This document shows positions 7,028-7,028 of a DNA stretch of 7,028 nt, piece by piece. Made by a program: the position numbers and the translations under genes. Position 1 is the stretch's first letter. The number at the start of each line of letters is the position of its first letter. Source of the DNA: Verrucomicrobiota bacterium. Its GTDB lineage: Bacteria > Verrucomicrobiota > Verrucomicrobiia > Limisphaerales > AV2. The stretch covers positions 1 through 7,028 of the forward strand of contig QHOP01000529.1 of assembly GCA_003219345.1 (NCBI GenBank), given 5' to 3'. The notes under the pieces were generated by a model. It had not been told where the DNA came from. It searched no databases and was given only the letters and a program-made list of their open reading frames with translations.

Positions 7028-7028
7028 G

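Overview
The window reads as a fragment of a GC-rich bacterial chromosome from the Verrucomicrobiota, most like the Pedosphaera/Limisphaerales group. This assignment is inferred from gene style, not from a marker gene. The clues are a membrane-anchored Ser/Thr kinase fused to a long WD40 domain, prepilin-type H-X9-DG proteins with a FTLIELLVVIAI leader, a secreted vanadium-haloperoxidase-like protein with a 'LWPPNH' C-terminal domain, and an Ig-like/FG-GAP/ASPIC-UnbV surface protein. No RNA gene, CRISPR array, transposase or integrase is visible.

Layout. Bases 2-2419 (+) hold the 3' part of the kinase-WD40 gene: catalytic C-lobe, one transmembrane helix, and 14 WD40 blades, enough for two seven-bladed propellers. 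It converges on a minus-strand block which, in its own transcription order (right to left), contains four things. First is a partial FG-GAP/ASPIC-UnbV protein (7027-5236), broken by a frameshift near 6000 and followed by a good hairpin-plus-T terminator. Second is a truncated 57-codon prepilin leader (5171-4998) that runs into an array of degenerate 7-bp repeats. Third is the haloperoxidase-like gene (4880-3348). Fourth is a longer prepilin/H-X9-DG gene (3288-2502), itself frameshifted.

Two patterns stand out. About 125 bp covering the ribosome-binding region and leader of the prepilin gene occurs twice as a direct repeat (eight mismatches counted), exactly 1883 bp apart, flanking the haloperoxidase gene. 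In addition, all three long minus-strand genes appear to lack a short internal segment. In the FG-GAP gene about 53-68 nt are missing, judged from its own repeat spacing, with a frameshift. In the prepilin gene a roughly similar stretch is missing, with a frameshift of the same class. In the haloperoxidase some 25-30 codons before the FWRP motif seem to be missing in frame, including the usual vanadate-binding lysine. These could be real decay or assembly damage; the sequence alone cannot decide.

Functionally the minus-strand products all look exported or surface-associated, while the plus-strand kinase is an inner-membrane sensor-like protein. No shared pathway is evident. I found no strong candidate for a wholly new biological system; the most unusual material is the repeat-flanked leader duplication with its heptamer array.
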